Under the pieces are notes generated by a model. The model was not told the DNA's origin, ran no database searches, and was given only the letters and a program-made list of their open reading frames with translations. Below are positions 25,140-34,229 of a stretch of DNA of 64,000 bases, one piece after another. The stretch comes from JASGCL01 sp965262775 (GTDB lineage: Bacteria > Pseudomonadota > Alphaproteobacteria > JASGCL01): positions 186,001 through 250,000 of the forward strand of contig CBDHFT010000006.1 in assembly GCA_965262775.1 (NCBI GenBank), written 5' to 3'. A program made the translations under genes and the position numbers. The first letter of the stretch is position 1, and every line of letters begins with the position of its first letter.

Positions 25140-26297
25140 TTATTTTGTTATCGGGGCGGTTCTTGACGGTGGGGTTGTAAGGGGTAAGGTGGCACGGTGG
25201 TAGGCCAAATGCTCGAAAGAAAAACCGTTCCAGGTAAGGTTGGGGAAAGGTTTGGCTTCATCGGCGGGGTTGCGCGGCACAAACCAATTTGAATTACGTT
25301 GTTTTATTTTGTTGTTGATAGATTTTACAACCTTGTCGGGGGCATTGATTAGCCAAACCAAAGGCAAAGAAAAAATAGCATTATTTTTTTTGTTCGTGAT
25401 TTGCCCCGTGATAAAATCACCATTGGCATGGCCAAAGCCATCGCCAAAACTATCACGCGGCATAGGAAAAATCTTGGCATTTAGTTCGCGTAAAAATTTT
25501 CTGCCCATTTTGTTTTCAAAAAATCCCATGTAGAGAAACCAGTCAATCTTGCCCATAGAAAACTGATTAAGCAAATCTTCATCGTTTTCATAGCTTCCCA
25601 TAAAATTATCAGCATAATGAAAAAAAGATGCCGTGTCGGCAAAATCAATGATAGGTTTTTTTTCATCTGAAGTAGCATCTTGCGATTCGTTGTTGGCTTG
25701 CTGATTATTTTCCTCGGGCGGGGTGGTTTCGGTATCGTTATTAAGTTCGGCAAATTTTTTATCAAATTGATTGCCGACAAAACCATCCAACAATTCAGCA
25801 AGCAGGATATTATTATTTGCGCCCGAAGTCCGCTTTTGTAAAATATCATCAATATTTTTTATATTGTCGCGGGTTATCAAAAATAGTGGAGTGGGTTTTA
25901 TGACCTCCATCACCCTGAACCCCATGGCGGCCAGGCGATTTTTATCTATAAAATTAAGTCGTGGATTAAAAAGTTCCAATGGCAAAATAATCGACATAGC
26001 GTCATCGCCATTTACTTTTTTCATCAAGGCGGCATAAGAATCAAAGGCTATAACCTGCGGGTAAATAGGATTGACCGTTTCGTCGAGGCTGGCCTTCGAC
26101 GGGGAAAATATTTTATCCGCCAAATAATTGGCGGCGTCATATTCGGCACCAAAGGGCGATGCCACCAAAAGCGAAAATGGCGTCGGCGAAATGGTAGGCG
26201 TAGCCGCCCTAGCCGCCCCACCGTAAGATGCCAAAAACGGCATCAACAATCCACCAGCCGCCAATTGGGAAAACACACGACGTCTTGAGAAATTCAT
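25140..26297 (-). CDS. Tat-exported protein of unknown function, possibly a solute-binding-like fold
   Basis: The protein has 385 residues from MNFSRRR at 26297. The N terminus has a twin-arginine motif (SRRRVF) and a hydrophobic stretch ending AARA, so it should be exported folded by the Tat system. The mature part starts SLLVASPFGAEYDAANYLADKI, has a MEVIKPTPLFLITRDNIKNI segment, and in the middle a low-complexity Asn/Glu/Gln region (about residues 185-215). The layout resembles TctC-like tricarboxylate-binding proteins, but I see no diagnostic motif, so this is a guess. No transporter genes are adjacent; pncC follows 23 bp downstream on the same strand. Confidence 0.6.
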   Translation of the reverse strand: MNFSRRRVFSQLAAGGLLMPFLASYGGAARAATPTISPTPFSLLVASPFGAEYDAANYLADKIFSPSKASLDETVNPIYPQVIAFDSYAALMKKVNGDDAMSIILPLELFNPRLNFIDKNRLAAMGFRVMEVIKPTPLFLITRDNIKNIDDILQKRTSGANNNILLAELLDGFVGNQFDKKFAELNNDTETTPPEENNQQANNESQDATSDEKKPIIDFADTASFFHYADNFMGSYENDEDLLNQFSMGKIDWFLYMGFFENKMGRKFLRELNAKIFPMPRDSFGDGFGHANGDFITGQITNKKNNAIFSLPLVWLINAPDKVVKSINNKIKQRNSNWFVPRNPADEAKPFPNLTWNGFSFEHLAYHRATLPLTTPPSRTAPITK

Positions 26298-26442
26298 CGT
26301 TTTTTTATACCACAAATTTTTTTTGCTATAAACCCCTGCTTATAAATCTGCGCAATCTTTTGATAAGCATGGAGGCAAGGTCGCGCGCGGAGGCTACCCC
26401 TGTTTAATAAAATGCTATGATAGGAATGAAGAAAGACGCTTT

Positions 26443-26718
26443 TTAAGCGGTCTTTTTGCCCATGGTCTTAATACGTTTATTAAGACGTGAAATTTTGCGC
26501 GAAGCAGTGCCCAATTTGACCAACCCTTTTTGTGCGCCACGATGAAGATTGGAAGAAGCAAGGCGTAAAGCAGCCATGGCTTCCTTCTGATTGCCCGCGG
26601 CAATTTGTTCTTCAACTTTTTTGACGTAGGTGCGCAAGCGGCTCAAACGCGTGCGATTGACCGCATGGCGTTTTATATCGACCCGTTGTTTTTTAATAGC
26701 ATGTGCTTTATTGGGCAT
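26443..26718 (-). CDS. rpsT: 30S ribosomal protein S20
   Basis: The 91-residue protein is almost wholly basic helix, starting MPNKAHAIKKQRVDIK and with RTRLSRLRTYVKKVEEQI and LHRGAQKGLVKLGTASRKISRL. These are the S20 hallmarks of a three-helix bundle that binds the 16S rRNA 5' domain. On the minus strand a TTGACA lies about 50 bases before the ATG, which is a plausible -35 box. A short inverted repeat covers the stop codon, but its T tract is poor, so I do not call a terminator. Confidence 0.96.
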   Translation of the reverse strand: MPNKAHAIKKQRVDIKRHAVNRTRLSRLRTYVKKVEEQIAAGNQKEAMAALRLASSNLHRGAQKGLVKLGTASRKISRLNKRIKTMGKKTA

Positions 26719-26780
26719 GGTTGTATCCGTTCTATGGTGTTTTCCCTATCACTTATGATTATTGTTTGTCAAGTTATTAT

Positions 26781-28166
26781 CTAATAAGAAAGTTGTTTTA
26801 TAAATGCCATAACATCGCCGCCAAATTCATTCTTAATTTGTTTGAGTATTTTATCGCTGGTGGATTCTTTTGAATTCACCACCTCGCGAATAAATTCTAA
26901 GAAAATAGTTTCGTCGTTGCCCAATTGATTTTTGACGGCGCGCGATTTTAATCCGCCCTCGGCAATTACCAACAATTCTTTTAAATAATCATAGGCGGTA
27001 AATTTTCCTAGCGACGCCCTTAACCCCAAACGCGGCACATCATGGGCAAAGGCCACCATCTCAGCCACGGGCCATTTTGCCACCATGTCATAGGCGGCGT
27101 CCAAACTTGATTGGTCATACAACAAACCAACCCACAGGGCGGGCAGGGCGCACAAATGTTGCCACGCACCCACGTCGGCGCCGCGCATTTCTAAATATCT
27201 TTTTAATCGCACCTCGGTAAAGACAACCGTCAAATGGTCATCCCAATCCTTGATGGTGGCGGGGCGGTCTTCAAACCCGGGCAAATTGCCCGCCATGAAT
27301 TTTTTGAAATCTTTGCCCAGGGCATCGCGATAAATTATTTTATGATTTTTTTCATAATCCTTATCGTAATCCTTTACGAAATACATCGGCACATCCAGCA
27401 TGTAATCAACCCACATGTCGTAACCAAAACCATCGTCAAACACCACGGCGGGGAACCCCGTGCGGTCGGGGTCGGTGTCTTGCCACACCGCGACGCGGGT
27501 TGATTGGAAATCGGTTATTTTGCCGTTCATGATGGGCGAATTGGCAAACAAAGCCGAGGCAACGGGTTGCAAGGCCAGCGAAGCGCGGAATTTTTTTACC
27601 ATGTCGGCCTCGGACGAAAAATCAAGGTTGACCTGCACGGTGCAGGTTTGTGTCATCATTTCGGTGCCACGTTTGCCGCGGGTTGGCATATATTGGCGCA
27701 TCAAGGCATAACGCCCCTTCGGCATCCATTCGATACTATCGGGGTTGTGCAACGGGTCATGGCCCAGGCCGAACATTTGAATATTAAATTCTTGGCAAAC
27801 CTGCAACATCATTTCCAAGTGGCGATTGGTTTCGGCGCAGGTTTGATGAAGGTTTTTTAACGGCGCGCCCGATAATTCAAATTGGCCGCCAGGTTCCAAC
27901 GTGATGGAATCCATGTTGGTGCCAGTAAGGCCAATGATGTAATCCCCTTCCCAAATGGGTTGCCAGTTGGTTTTCTTTTGCAAAAAATTTAGCAATTCTT
28001 GAATGCCATTTTTGCCGAAATAGCCAACGCGTTGTTGATTACTTTTGTTGTATAAAAATTTTTCGTGTTCGGTCCCTATCAGCCATTTGTCTTTGGTTTT
28101 TTCACCGCTGGCAATGTAATCGGCCAATTGTTGTTTTTTGGTAATGGGGGAAGATTCTTTTGCCAT
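26781..28166 (-). CDS. gshA: Glutamate-cysteine ligase, plant/alphaproteobacterial type (GCS2)
   Basis: The protein has 461 residues from MAKESS at 28166. A longer frame to 28379 would add 71 residues overlapping rsmE that do not look conserved, so it is rejected. It joins Glu and Cys, the first step of glutathione synthesis. This type differs from E. coli GshA and is typical of alphaproteobacteria and plants: WLIGTEHEKFLYN, TLEPGGQFELSGAPL, MSPTRG-like MPTRGKRG..MM, TCTVQVNLDF and the PALWVGLLYDQ segment are visible. It follows rsmE by 16 bp. gshB is not in the window. Confidence 0.92.
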   Translation of the reverse strand: MAKESSPITKKQQLADYIASGEKTKDKWLIGTEHEKFLYNKSNQQRVGYFGKNGIQELLNFLQKKTNWQPIWEGDYIIGLTGTNMDSITLEPGGQFELSGAPLKNLHQTCAETNRHLEMMLQVCQEFNIQMFGLGHDPLHNPDSIEWMPKGRYALMRQYMPTRGKRGTEMMTQTCTVQVNLDFSSEADMVKKFRASLALQPVASALFANSPIMNGKITDFQSTRVAVWQDTDPDRTGFPAVVFDDGFGYDMWVDYMLDVPMYFVKDYDKDYEKNHKIIYRDALGKDFKKFMAGNLPGFEDRPATIKDWDDHLTVVFTEVRLKRYLEMRGADVGAWQHLCALPALWVGLLYDQSSLDAAYDMVAKWPVAEMVAFAHDVPRLGLRASLGKFTAYDYLKELLVIAEGGLKSRAVKNQLGNDETIFLEFIREVVNSKESTSDKILKQIKNEFGGDVMAFIKQLSY

Positions 28167-28182
28167 TTTTGGTGGTTGTGTA

Positions 28183-28980
28183 TCATAATCGATTATAAAA
28201 GAAAAGCCCCGCCAGCATAGCAAGCCCTGCTGTCTCACTGCGTAAGATTGTATTACCCAAACTGACGCCGAAAAATTTTTTTTGCGTGGTGGCTTGCATT
28301 GTTTCTTGCGCGCGCAACCATTTCCTTTCGCTATCGGTAAAGCCGCCAGGTGGACCAACCAACAAACCCACGGCGTCATGGTTGCTCGTTGCGTTATTTT
28401 TTATCAGGGCAAGCGTTTCCCTAAAATTGGCACCGCCCTTTTCATCGCCATAGATAATGGGCATAGCAGGCGACGCCAGAGCTTCAAGCTCGATAGCATC
28501 ATGGAGCGTTGCTGGGGCGAGGCGGCCTGACAATTCGGTCGCGCCCATGGCTACCTTCTGCCATTTTTCTTTTTGCTTCTGCCATTCTTCCTTTTTACGC
28601 TCGGTAAGGTCGGTAATAACGGGGATAAGGTCGCTCGCCCCCAATTCAATCGCCTTGGGTATCAGGGTATCAAGTCGTGATTTTTCCAACAAAGCAAAAT
28701 ACAAAATGGTTTTTGCATGATGCGGCATGGGTGATTTTTCCAACGACATGATTTGTAAACTTGCCGTTTTTTTTTCTATACGCGCAATATGGGCGCGGTA
28801 TTCGCCAACCCGTTCGTTGAACAACAACAATTCATCATTGACCTGACGGCGCAGCACCGCCAGCAGGTGATGATTTTGTTCGGGCGATAAAATGGATTCT
28901 AAAGGGGCAGTTGGTTTATCCAGCCCCATGGTTGTTTCTAGGCCAGGGCAATAGAATCGCGGAACATGACGCTGCTTCAT
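28183..28980 (-). CDS. rsmE: 16S rRNA (uracil1498-N3)-methyltransferase
   Basis: The 265-residue SPOUT-fold enzyme methylates U1498 near the ribosomal P site. The N-terminal PUA-like domain (RFY..., H...VLRR..ND.L..FN...GEY.A.I) is followed by the knot with LLVGPPGGFTDSE and SLGNTILRSETA near the C terminus, the SAM-binding motifs of the family. It lies between gpmI (5 bp away) and gshA, all on the same strand, so it may be part of a gpmI-rsmE-gshA transcript. Full length for the family. Confidence 0.93.
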   Translation of the reverse strand: MKQRHVPRFYCPGLETTMGLDKPTAPLESILSPEQNHHLLAVLRRQVNDELLLFNERVGEYRAHIARIEKKTASLQIMSLEKSPMPHHAKTILYFALLEKSRLDTLIPKAIELGASDLIPVITDLTERKKEEWQKQKEKWQKVAMGATELSGRLAPATLHDAIELEALASPAMPIIYGDEKGGANFRETLALIKNNATSNHDAVGLLVGPPGGFTDSERKWLRAQETMQATTQKKFFGVSLGNTILRSETAGLAMLAGLFFYNRL

Positions 28981-28985
28981 TTTTT

Positions 28986-30590
28986 TTATTTTTTAAGCAA
29001 TAGCGATGACCCCGTCATGGCGGCAGGTTGTTCAATGCCAAGCAATGTCAACATGGTGGGAGCAATGTCGGCCAATTTGCCCGTGGGGCGCAATTTATAA
29101 TCTTGCCATTGTTTTTCATCGCCCACCAACATACATGGCACAAGGTTCAGGGTATGGGCGGTGTTGGGTTGGTTGGTTTTTTTGTCAAACATGGTTTCAA
29201 TATTACCATGGTCGGCGGTGATAATCATGGTGCCATTTTTTTCTTCCATAGCATGGGTTAGGCGCGCCAGGCATGTATCCAACACCTCGAGCGCCTTCAC
29301 CGCGGGGGGCATCAAACCCGAATGACCAACCATGTCGGCGTTGGCGTAATTTAAAATAATAACATCATGTTTGTTGTGGGTTATGGAATCCACCACCGCG
29401 TCGGTTACCTCCACCGCTGACATTTCAGGTTTAAGGTCATAGGTTGCCACCTTGGGCGATGGGATCATGATGCGGTCTTCGCGGGGGTAGGGTTCTTCGC
29501 GCCCGCCGTTGAAGAAAAAAGTAACATGGGCATATTTTTCGGTTTCCGCAATCCGCAATTGACGCAACTGATGGGCGGCCAATACTTCGCCCATGGTTTG
29601 TTCGAATAATTCTTTGCCAAACAATAAACCCATATGCTGTGATAGGGTTTTGGAATATTCAACCAAGCCAACCATCATGCTGGGTTTAAAAAACTTTTTA
29701 TCTTGATGGTCGCGTTTGAAAAAAGCAAAATCATCATCGACCAAGGCTAGCGAAAGTTGCCGCGCGCGGTCGGCGCGAAAATTCATAAATAATACTACAT
29801 CGCCCTTTTTCATGCCTGCATAATTATCGATGACGGTGGGGGTAATGAATTCATCGTTGATGTTGGCTTGATAGGCGGCATCGATGGCCAATAAAACATT
29901 GTCAGCATGCTGTGGTGCCACGCCATGCACCATGGCGTGGAATGCCTGTTCGGTTCTCTGCCAATTTTTATCGCGGTCCATGGCAAAATAACGCCCCGTC
30001 ACGGTGGCGGGTTTAACATGTTGGTTGGTTTGCGCCGCGGGGGATTGACTTGCTTGCCAATCTTTCCAAAATTCTTTGGCTGAACGCGGCGCGGTGTCAC
30101 GACCATCGGTAATAAAATGCAGGTAGGAAGTTATTTTATGTTCGGCCAAATAATTGGCAACATGGGCCATGTGGTCTTGGTGGCCATGCACGCCACCTTT
30201 TGACAATAATCCAACTACATGCACTGCACCATTATGTTGTTTTGCGGTGTCGAGCATTTTTTGGAAGGTTGGAATTTTTTCCAACGAACCATCGGCGCAG
30301 GACTTGGTGATGCGGGGTAGTTCTTGCAAAATAACGCGCCCCGAACCAATATTCATGTGGCCAACTTCGCTGTTGCCCATTTGCCCTTCGGGCAAGCCGA
30401 CAAAACTTTCGGATGCTTGCAATTTTGCCAGGGGATATTTTTTACATAACCCTTGCCAACAGGGCATGTTGGCTTGGGCAATAGCATTGTCTTCTGTATT
30501 GTTAGGGGCTGAATCATGCGGAGCATCGCGCAGGCCGAAACCGTCCAATATTACCAACAGCAGGGGAAGATTGATGAGGCGATTTGACAT
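28986..30590 (-). CDS. gpmI: 2,3-bisphosphoglycerate-independent phosphoglycerate mutase
   Basis: The 534-residue metalloenzyme of the alkaline phosphatase superfamily interconverts 3- and 2-phosphoglycerate, feeding enolase. VILDGFG at residues 13-19 starts the metal site; the phosphorylated serine is in MGNSEVGHMNIGSGR (about residues 69-83). HGHQDHM, FITDGRDTAP, TGRYFAMDRDKNW, FRADRARQ and ITADHGN are the other site motifs. Usual length is about 510 residues. Alphaproteobacteria often have this form instead of GpmA. The gene is the first of the minus-strand gpmI-rsmE-gshA group. Confidence 0.96.
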   Translation of the reverse strand: MSNRLINLPLLLVILDGFGLRDAPHDSAPNNTEDNAIAQANMPCWQGLCKKYPLAKLQASESFVGLPEGQMGNSEVGHMNIGSGRVILQELPRITKSCADGSLEKIPTFQKMLDTAKQHNGAVHVVGLLSKGGVHGHQDHMAHVANYLAEHKITSYLHFITDGRDTAPRSAKEFWKDWQASQSPAAQTNQHVKPATVTGRYFAMDRDKNWQRTEQAFHAMVHGVAPQHADNVLLAIDAAYQANINDEFITPTVIDNYAGMKKGDVVLFMNFRADRARQLSLALVDDDFAFFKRDHQDKKFFKPSMMVGLVEYSKTLSQHMGLLFGKELFEQTMGEVLAAHQLRQLRIAETEKYAHVTFFFNGGREEPYPREDRIMIPSPKVATYDLKPEMSAVEVTDAVVDSITHNKHDVIILNYANADMVGHSGLMPPAVKALEVLDTCLARLTHAMEEKNGTMIITADHGNIETMFDKKTNQPNTAHTLNLVPCMLVGDEKQWQDYKLRPTGKLADIAPTMLTLLGIEQPAAMTGSSLLLKK

Positions 30591-30696
30591 GAAGTGTTGT
30601 AGCTAGGATGTCCTATATTTTTTATTTGCACTCCTTATAGATGAAAGATATTTTTTTGGCAAATGACGCTGCGCTTTACCCGCCAAATCATCCAAA

Positions 30697-31185
30697 TTAT
30701 CCAAACCCTAATGCTAACTTGGCGTCGGCCGACATTTTTTCCATGGTCCAGGCTGGGGACCAGGTTAATTTTACTCGCACCTTGCCCACGCCTTCCAACA
30801 CCGCCAATGATTCGGCTACTTGCTTGGGCATTTCACCCGCCACGGGGCAGGCGGGGGCGGTTAGGGTCATGACAACATTCACGTCGCCGTTTGGCACTTG
30901 TTGCAATTCGTAGATAAGCCCAAGGTCAAAAATATTAACAGGAATTTCGGGGTCAAAAACCTGGCGCAGGGCATTTTCCAAATCATCCATGGTTGCTAAT
31001 TTTTTTGTGGCGTTATCGCTAGCGGGCAAGTCCGCCAAGGATTCGCCCATCACCACTTCGCGCCCCTCGGCAATGTCGGATGTTTGCGGGCTAAGGTCGA
31101 TAATATCTTTTTTCAGATCCTCAATATTGCCTTTTTTCATATCAACAGGTTGTTGACTGTTATCTGGTTTTTTTTCTTCGCTCAT
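30697..31185 (-). CDS. sufT: SufT-like DUF59 (MIP18) Fe-S assembly protein
   Basis: The 162-residue protein has a variable polar N-terminal 60 residues and a C-terminal MIP18/DUF59 domain. DPEIPVNIFDLGLIY (about residues 77-91) and MTLTAPACPVAGEMP, with the conserved Cys in the latter, are the family motifs, and V.V.LTWSPAWTMEKMS follows. SufT and homologs help Fe-S cluster assembly or delivery under high demand. It is the last gene of the suf operon, 33 bp after sufS, as in many alphaproteobacteria. Its exact role as a carrier or maturation factor is not read from sequence. Confidence 0.87.
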   Translation of the reverse strand: MSEEKKPDNSQQPVDMKKGNIEDLKKDIIDLSPQTSDIAEGREVVMGESLADLPASDNATKKLATMDDLENALRQVFDPEIPVNIFDLGLIYELQQVPNGDVNVVMTLTAPACPVAGEMPKQVAESLAVLEGVGKVRVKLTWSPAWTMEKMSADAKLALGFG

Positions 31186-31218
31186 GATTTTTTTCCTTCG
31201 CCATGGTTGCTGTTATTT

Positions 31219-32457
31219 TTATGCCAATTTTAACATTTTGAGAGCCTGGTCAAAGGCCGCAAAAAATTGTTCTACATCATCTTGGTCGTTATGGATGCCG
31301 AAACTGACCCTTGCGGTGGCGGCAATGGCTATGTTTTTTTGTGCCGCCATTAATGTATGGATAGGCATGGCGCAATGATGCCCCGCGCGAATCGCCACGC
31401 CCGATTGGTCGACCAATGTTGCCACGTCATGCGGGTGCGCGCCGCGAATAAAAAATGATACCAGCGAACCGCTTTCTTTGGGGTTGGATAAAAATTCCAC
31501 GGCTTGGTATTTTTTTAATCCATCCCGCACCTGCATCCCCAATTTTTTTTCATGGTCAAACAGTTCGGCCAGCGGCAAGGTATTTAACCATTCGATAGCC
31601 GCACCCAGGGCGATAGCCTCCATCGTTGGTGGTGTGCCTGCTTCAAACCGCGCGGGTGGGCGAGCGAAGGTGGTTTTATCAAGCGCAACCGATTCTATCA
31701 TATCGCCGCCGCCAAAAAATGGTGGCAATTTTTCCAACCATGATGCACGACCATATAATACCCCGATGCCCGTTGGGGCATAAAGTTTGTGGCCACTAAA
31801 AATAAAAAAATCACAGTCCAAATCTTTAACATCAATTTTTTGATGGCAAATACTTTGCGCGCCATCAACGATGGTGGTAACGCCCAGGGCTTTTGCCTTG
31901 GCGCAAATTTCTTTGATGGGGTTGATGGTCGCCAAAACGTTCGAGCAATGGGTAAGGGTCAGCAATTTTACATGGGGTAAATGTTGTTCGATATCTTGCA
32001 TGTTGAGGTTGCCATCGCTGTCAACACCCGCGTAGATTAACTCCACCCCCGTTTCGTCGCGCAATATTTGCCACGGCACCATGTTGGCGTGGTGTTCCAT
32101 CACCGACAATAAAATTTTGTCGCCTTTTTTTAAAAAATGACGACCGTAAGCATGGGCCAACAGGTTAAAACCAAATGTCGCGCCGTTGGTAAAAACAATT
32201 TCGTCATGTTCGGCGTTGATAAATTTTGCAACCGAGGAACGGGCCGCTTCGTAATCATGGGTCATGACATTGGCAAATTGATAAGCACCGCGATGCACAT
32301 TGGCGTAATGATGCTGCATCATCGATGATAAAGATTCGATAACCGCCAAGGGTTTTTGCGCCGAGGCCGCGCTATCCAAATAACAAAGTCGTTTGCCGTG
32401 GATGGGTTCCTGCAAAATAGGAAATTGTTCGCGAATGGCGGAGATAATATTTTTCAT
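31219..32457 (-). CDS. sufS: Cysteine desulfurase SufS
   Basis: The protein has 412 residues from the ATG at 32457 (MKNIIS); a TTG three codons earlier also opens the frame. It removes sulfur from cysteine for Fe-S cluster assembly. Group II desulfurase features: YLDSAASAQKP, NAEHDEIVFTNGAT, the PLP lysine in FSGHKLYAPTGIGVLYG, and the persulfide cysteine in IRAGHHCAMP near residue 362. Group II enzymes normally need SufE or SufU as sulfur acceptor; neither is encoded in this operon. It lies between sufD and sufT. Confidence 0.95.
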   Translation of the reverse strand: MKNIISAIREQFPILQEPIHGKRLCYLDSAASAQKPLAVIESLSSMMQHHYANVHRGAYQFANVMTHDYEAARSSVAKFINAEHDEIVFTNGATFGFNLLAHAYGRHFLKKGDKILLSVMEHHANMVPWQILRDETGVELIYAGVDSDGNLNMQDIEQHLPHVKLLTLTHCSNVLATINPIKEICAKAKALGVTTIVDGAQSICHQKIDVKDLDCDFFIFSGHKLYAPTGIGVLYGRASWLEKLPPFFGGGDMIESVALDKTTFARPPARFEAGTPPTMEAIALGAAIEWLNTLPLAELFDHEKKLGMQVRDGLKKYQAVEFLSNPKESGSLVSFFIRGAHPHDVATLVDQSGVAIRAGHHCAMPIHTLMAAQKNIAIAATARVSFGIHNDQDDVEQFFAAFDQALKMLKLA

Positions 32458-32479
32458 AGGGCGCAACTTTCTTTATCAA

Positions 32480-33475
32480 TTATTGTGGGTCGACAAGCGG
32501 CGTCAGCCACCCCCAGGCCGTGTTTAAAACATCCCCCGAGAAATACCGCAAGCCATTCATGAAGAAGCTGCCGAGCAGTAATTTTTTTGCCGTTTTATGG
32601 TCGATGCCGCGGGCGCGCAAATAATATAATTGGTCATCGTCAATCGCCCCGACCGACAAACCATGGGTCGCCTTTACCTTATCATGTTTTATGTTGAGTT
32701 CGGGTTTGCCATAAAATTTTGCGCTGGGCGATAATACCATCGCCTTAATATCTTGGGCCGTGTTGGCGTTGGTGGCGGCAATGTCAATATCGGTGCATAC
32801 TTGGGCTATCATAATATCGGCATAATCCACTACGCCGCGGACAATAATTTGAGATGTCGTTTCAGGAACCTGGTGAATGACACGGATCGTGCTGTCGCCC
32901 AATTTGCTTATTTTTGTTTCGGCGATTTCTTTTTGTGATGTGCCATGTTCGCTGGTTGGCGCGATGGTTTTTGTCAAGTCATGACTAATCAGTGTGTTTT
33001 TTCCTGCCACAAACACGTAAGCAACGGCTTGGGCGGCTTCCAAATATACATCACGTTCCATCCTGACGGCGTGCGACAAATCCAAAAATGTAAAATCGTT
33101 TAAACGGCTGCTTTCTTGCAATCGGTAATGAAATTTGATGAATTGCGGCTTGCTACCCTCGGGCTTTTGCCAAAAGAAATTGGCCGTCGCGCCAGGCGCA
33201 ATAACAATAGTAAGATAGATATTGGGGTTTTCGCCACCGATATTTTCCGCCAGGGTAAAAAAAACATTGGCCTCGATTTCTGCGGGCACGGTGATATGGC
33301 TGTCGCCCGTGATGGTTACCTCGCTGTAGCCTGGCTTGATGGTTAGCTCGACCTTATTGGTATTATTTTGTTGTTCGGTAACAACCGACAACAGGTTGCG
33401 TGCTACGTCGCTGGTGCTTAGGCTTTTGTAAAAACTAAGGCTGTCATCACGCTGGGCATTAGATATATTGACCAT
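32480..33475 (-). CDS. sufD: SufD, scaffold subunit of the SufBCD complex
   Basis: The 331-residue protein overlaps the end of sufC by 17 bp. It belongs to the SufB/SufD family: a variable N-terminal part, a right-handed beta-helix middle, and the C-terminal THGLSVGAIDDDQLYYLRARGIDHKTA block. SufD pairs with SufB and SufC and is needed for iron supply to the nascent cluster. At 331 residues it is shorter than E. coli SufD (423), mainly at the N terminus. The order sufB-sufC-sufD-sufS is conserved. Confidence 0.9.
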   Translation of the reverse strand: MVNISNAQRDDSLSFYKSLSTSDVARNLLSVVTEQQNNTNKVELTIKPGYSEVTITGDSHITVPAEIEANVFFTLAENIGGENPNIYLTIVIAPGATANFFWQKPEGSKPQFIKFHYRLQESSRLNDFTFLDLSHAVRMERDVYLEAAQAVAYVFVAGKNTLISHDLTKTIAPTSEHGTSQKEIAETKISKLGDSTIRVIHQVPETTSQIIVRGVVDYADIMIAQVCTDIDIAATNANTAQDIKAMVLSPSAKFYGKPELNIKHDKVKATHGLSVGAIDDDQLYYLRARGIDHKTAKKLLLGSFFMNGLRYFSGDVLNTAWGWLTPLVDPQ

Positions 33476-34208
33476 AGCCGCTTTTTTCCAATTCTTTTGC
33501 CAAATTTTTATCCCCTTCTTTTGCTATTTGCCCCTTTGCTAGTACCGACACCACATCGGGTTGGATATAATCCAACAGCCGTTGATAGTGGGTAATAATC
33601 AAAAACGATGTTTTTTCATTGCGCATCTCGTTGACGGCACTGGCCACGGTTTTCATGGCGTCAATATCCAACCCCGAATCTATTTCATCCAGAATAATCA
33701 ATTTTGGTTCAAGCAACAACATTTGTAAAACCTCAAATCTTTTTTTCTCGCCCCCTGAAAAACCATCATTCACCGCGCGGCTTAAAATATCATCGGGTAT
33801 TTGTAATTTTTTGGCCAAGGGGCGCAAATGTTTTACAAAATCCATGGGGGACAACGCCGCTTCGCCCCGCGCCACCCGCACCGCGTTAAGAGCATAACGC
33901 AAAAAGATAGAGGAAGAAAGCCCGTGAATTTCGGTCGGATATTGAAAAGCCAGAAAAATACCCGCGCGTGCCCGTTCCTCAACATTCATGGCGAGTAAAT
34001 CTTGGCCATTATAAATGACTTCGCCGCCCAATATTTCATAATCTTCCTTGCCCGCCAGCACCTGGGCCAATGTGCTTTTCCCCGAACCATTGGGCCCCAT
34101 GATGGCGTGAACACGACCAGCGGGTAGCGACAGATTTAATCCGCGCAAAATTGCATCTTTGCCATCGGCGCGTTTGGCTTTTAAGTTTTTTATTTCCAAA
34201 ATATTCAT
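33459..34208 (-). CDS. sufC: SufC, Fe-S assembly ATPase
   Basis: The 249-residue ABC-type ATPase has Walker A GPNGSGKST (about residues 39-47), the signature FSGGEKKRFEVLQ and Walker B LIILDEIDSGLD. The KKRFE after the signature is typical of SufC. SufC hydrolyses ATP to drive conformational change of SufB-SufD during cluster assembly. It begins 21 bp after sufB and overlaps sufD. Confidence 0.96.
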   Translation of the reverse strand: MNILEIKNLKAKRADGKDAILRGLNLSLPAGRVHAIMGPNGSGKSTLAQVLAGKEDYEILGGEVIYNGQDLLAMNVEERARAGIFLAFQYPTEIHGLSSSIFLRYALNAVRVARGEAALSPMDFVKHLRPLAKKLQIPDDILSRAVNDGFSGGEKKRFEVLQMLLLEPKLIILDEIDSGLDIDAMKTVASAVNEMRNEKTSFLIITHYQRLLDYIQPDVVSVLAKGQIAKEGDKNLAKELEKSGYGQYI

Positions 34209-34229
34209 GTTGTTTGTTTGGGGTTGGGT

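Noticed and set aside
26440..26462. Terminator at the rpsT stop codon
   Set aside because: The inverted repeat spans the stop codon, has a bulge and a poor T run, so I did not list it.
28167..28379. Long N-terminal extension of gshA
   Set aside because: It overlaps the 3' end of rsmE, is not like GCS2 N termini, and the MAKESS start matches the family.
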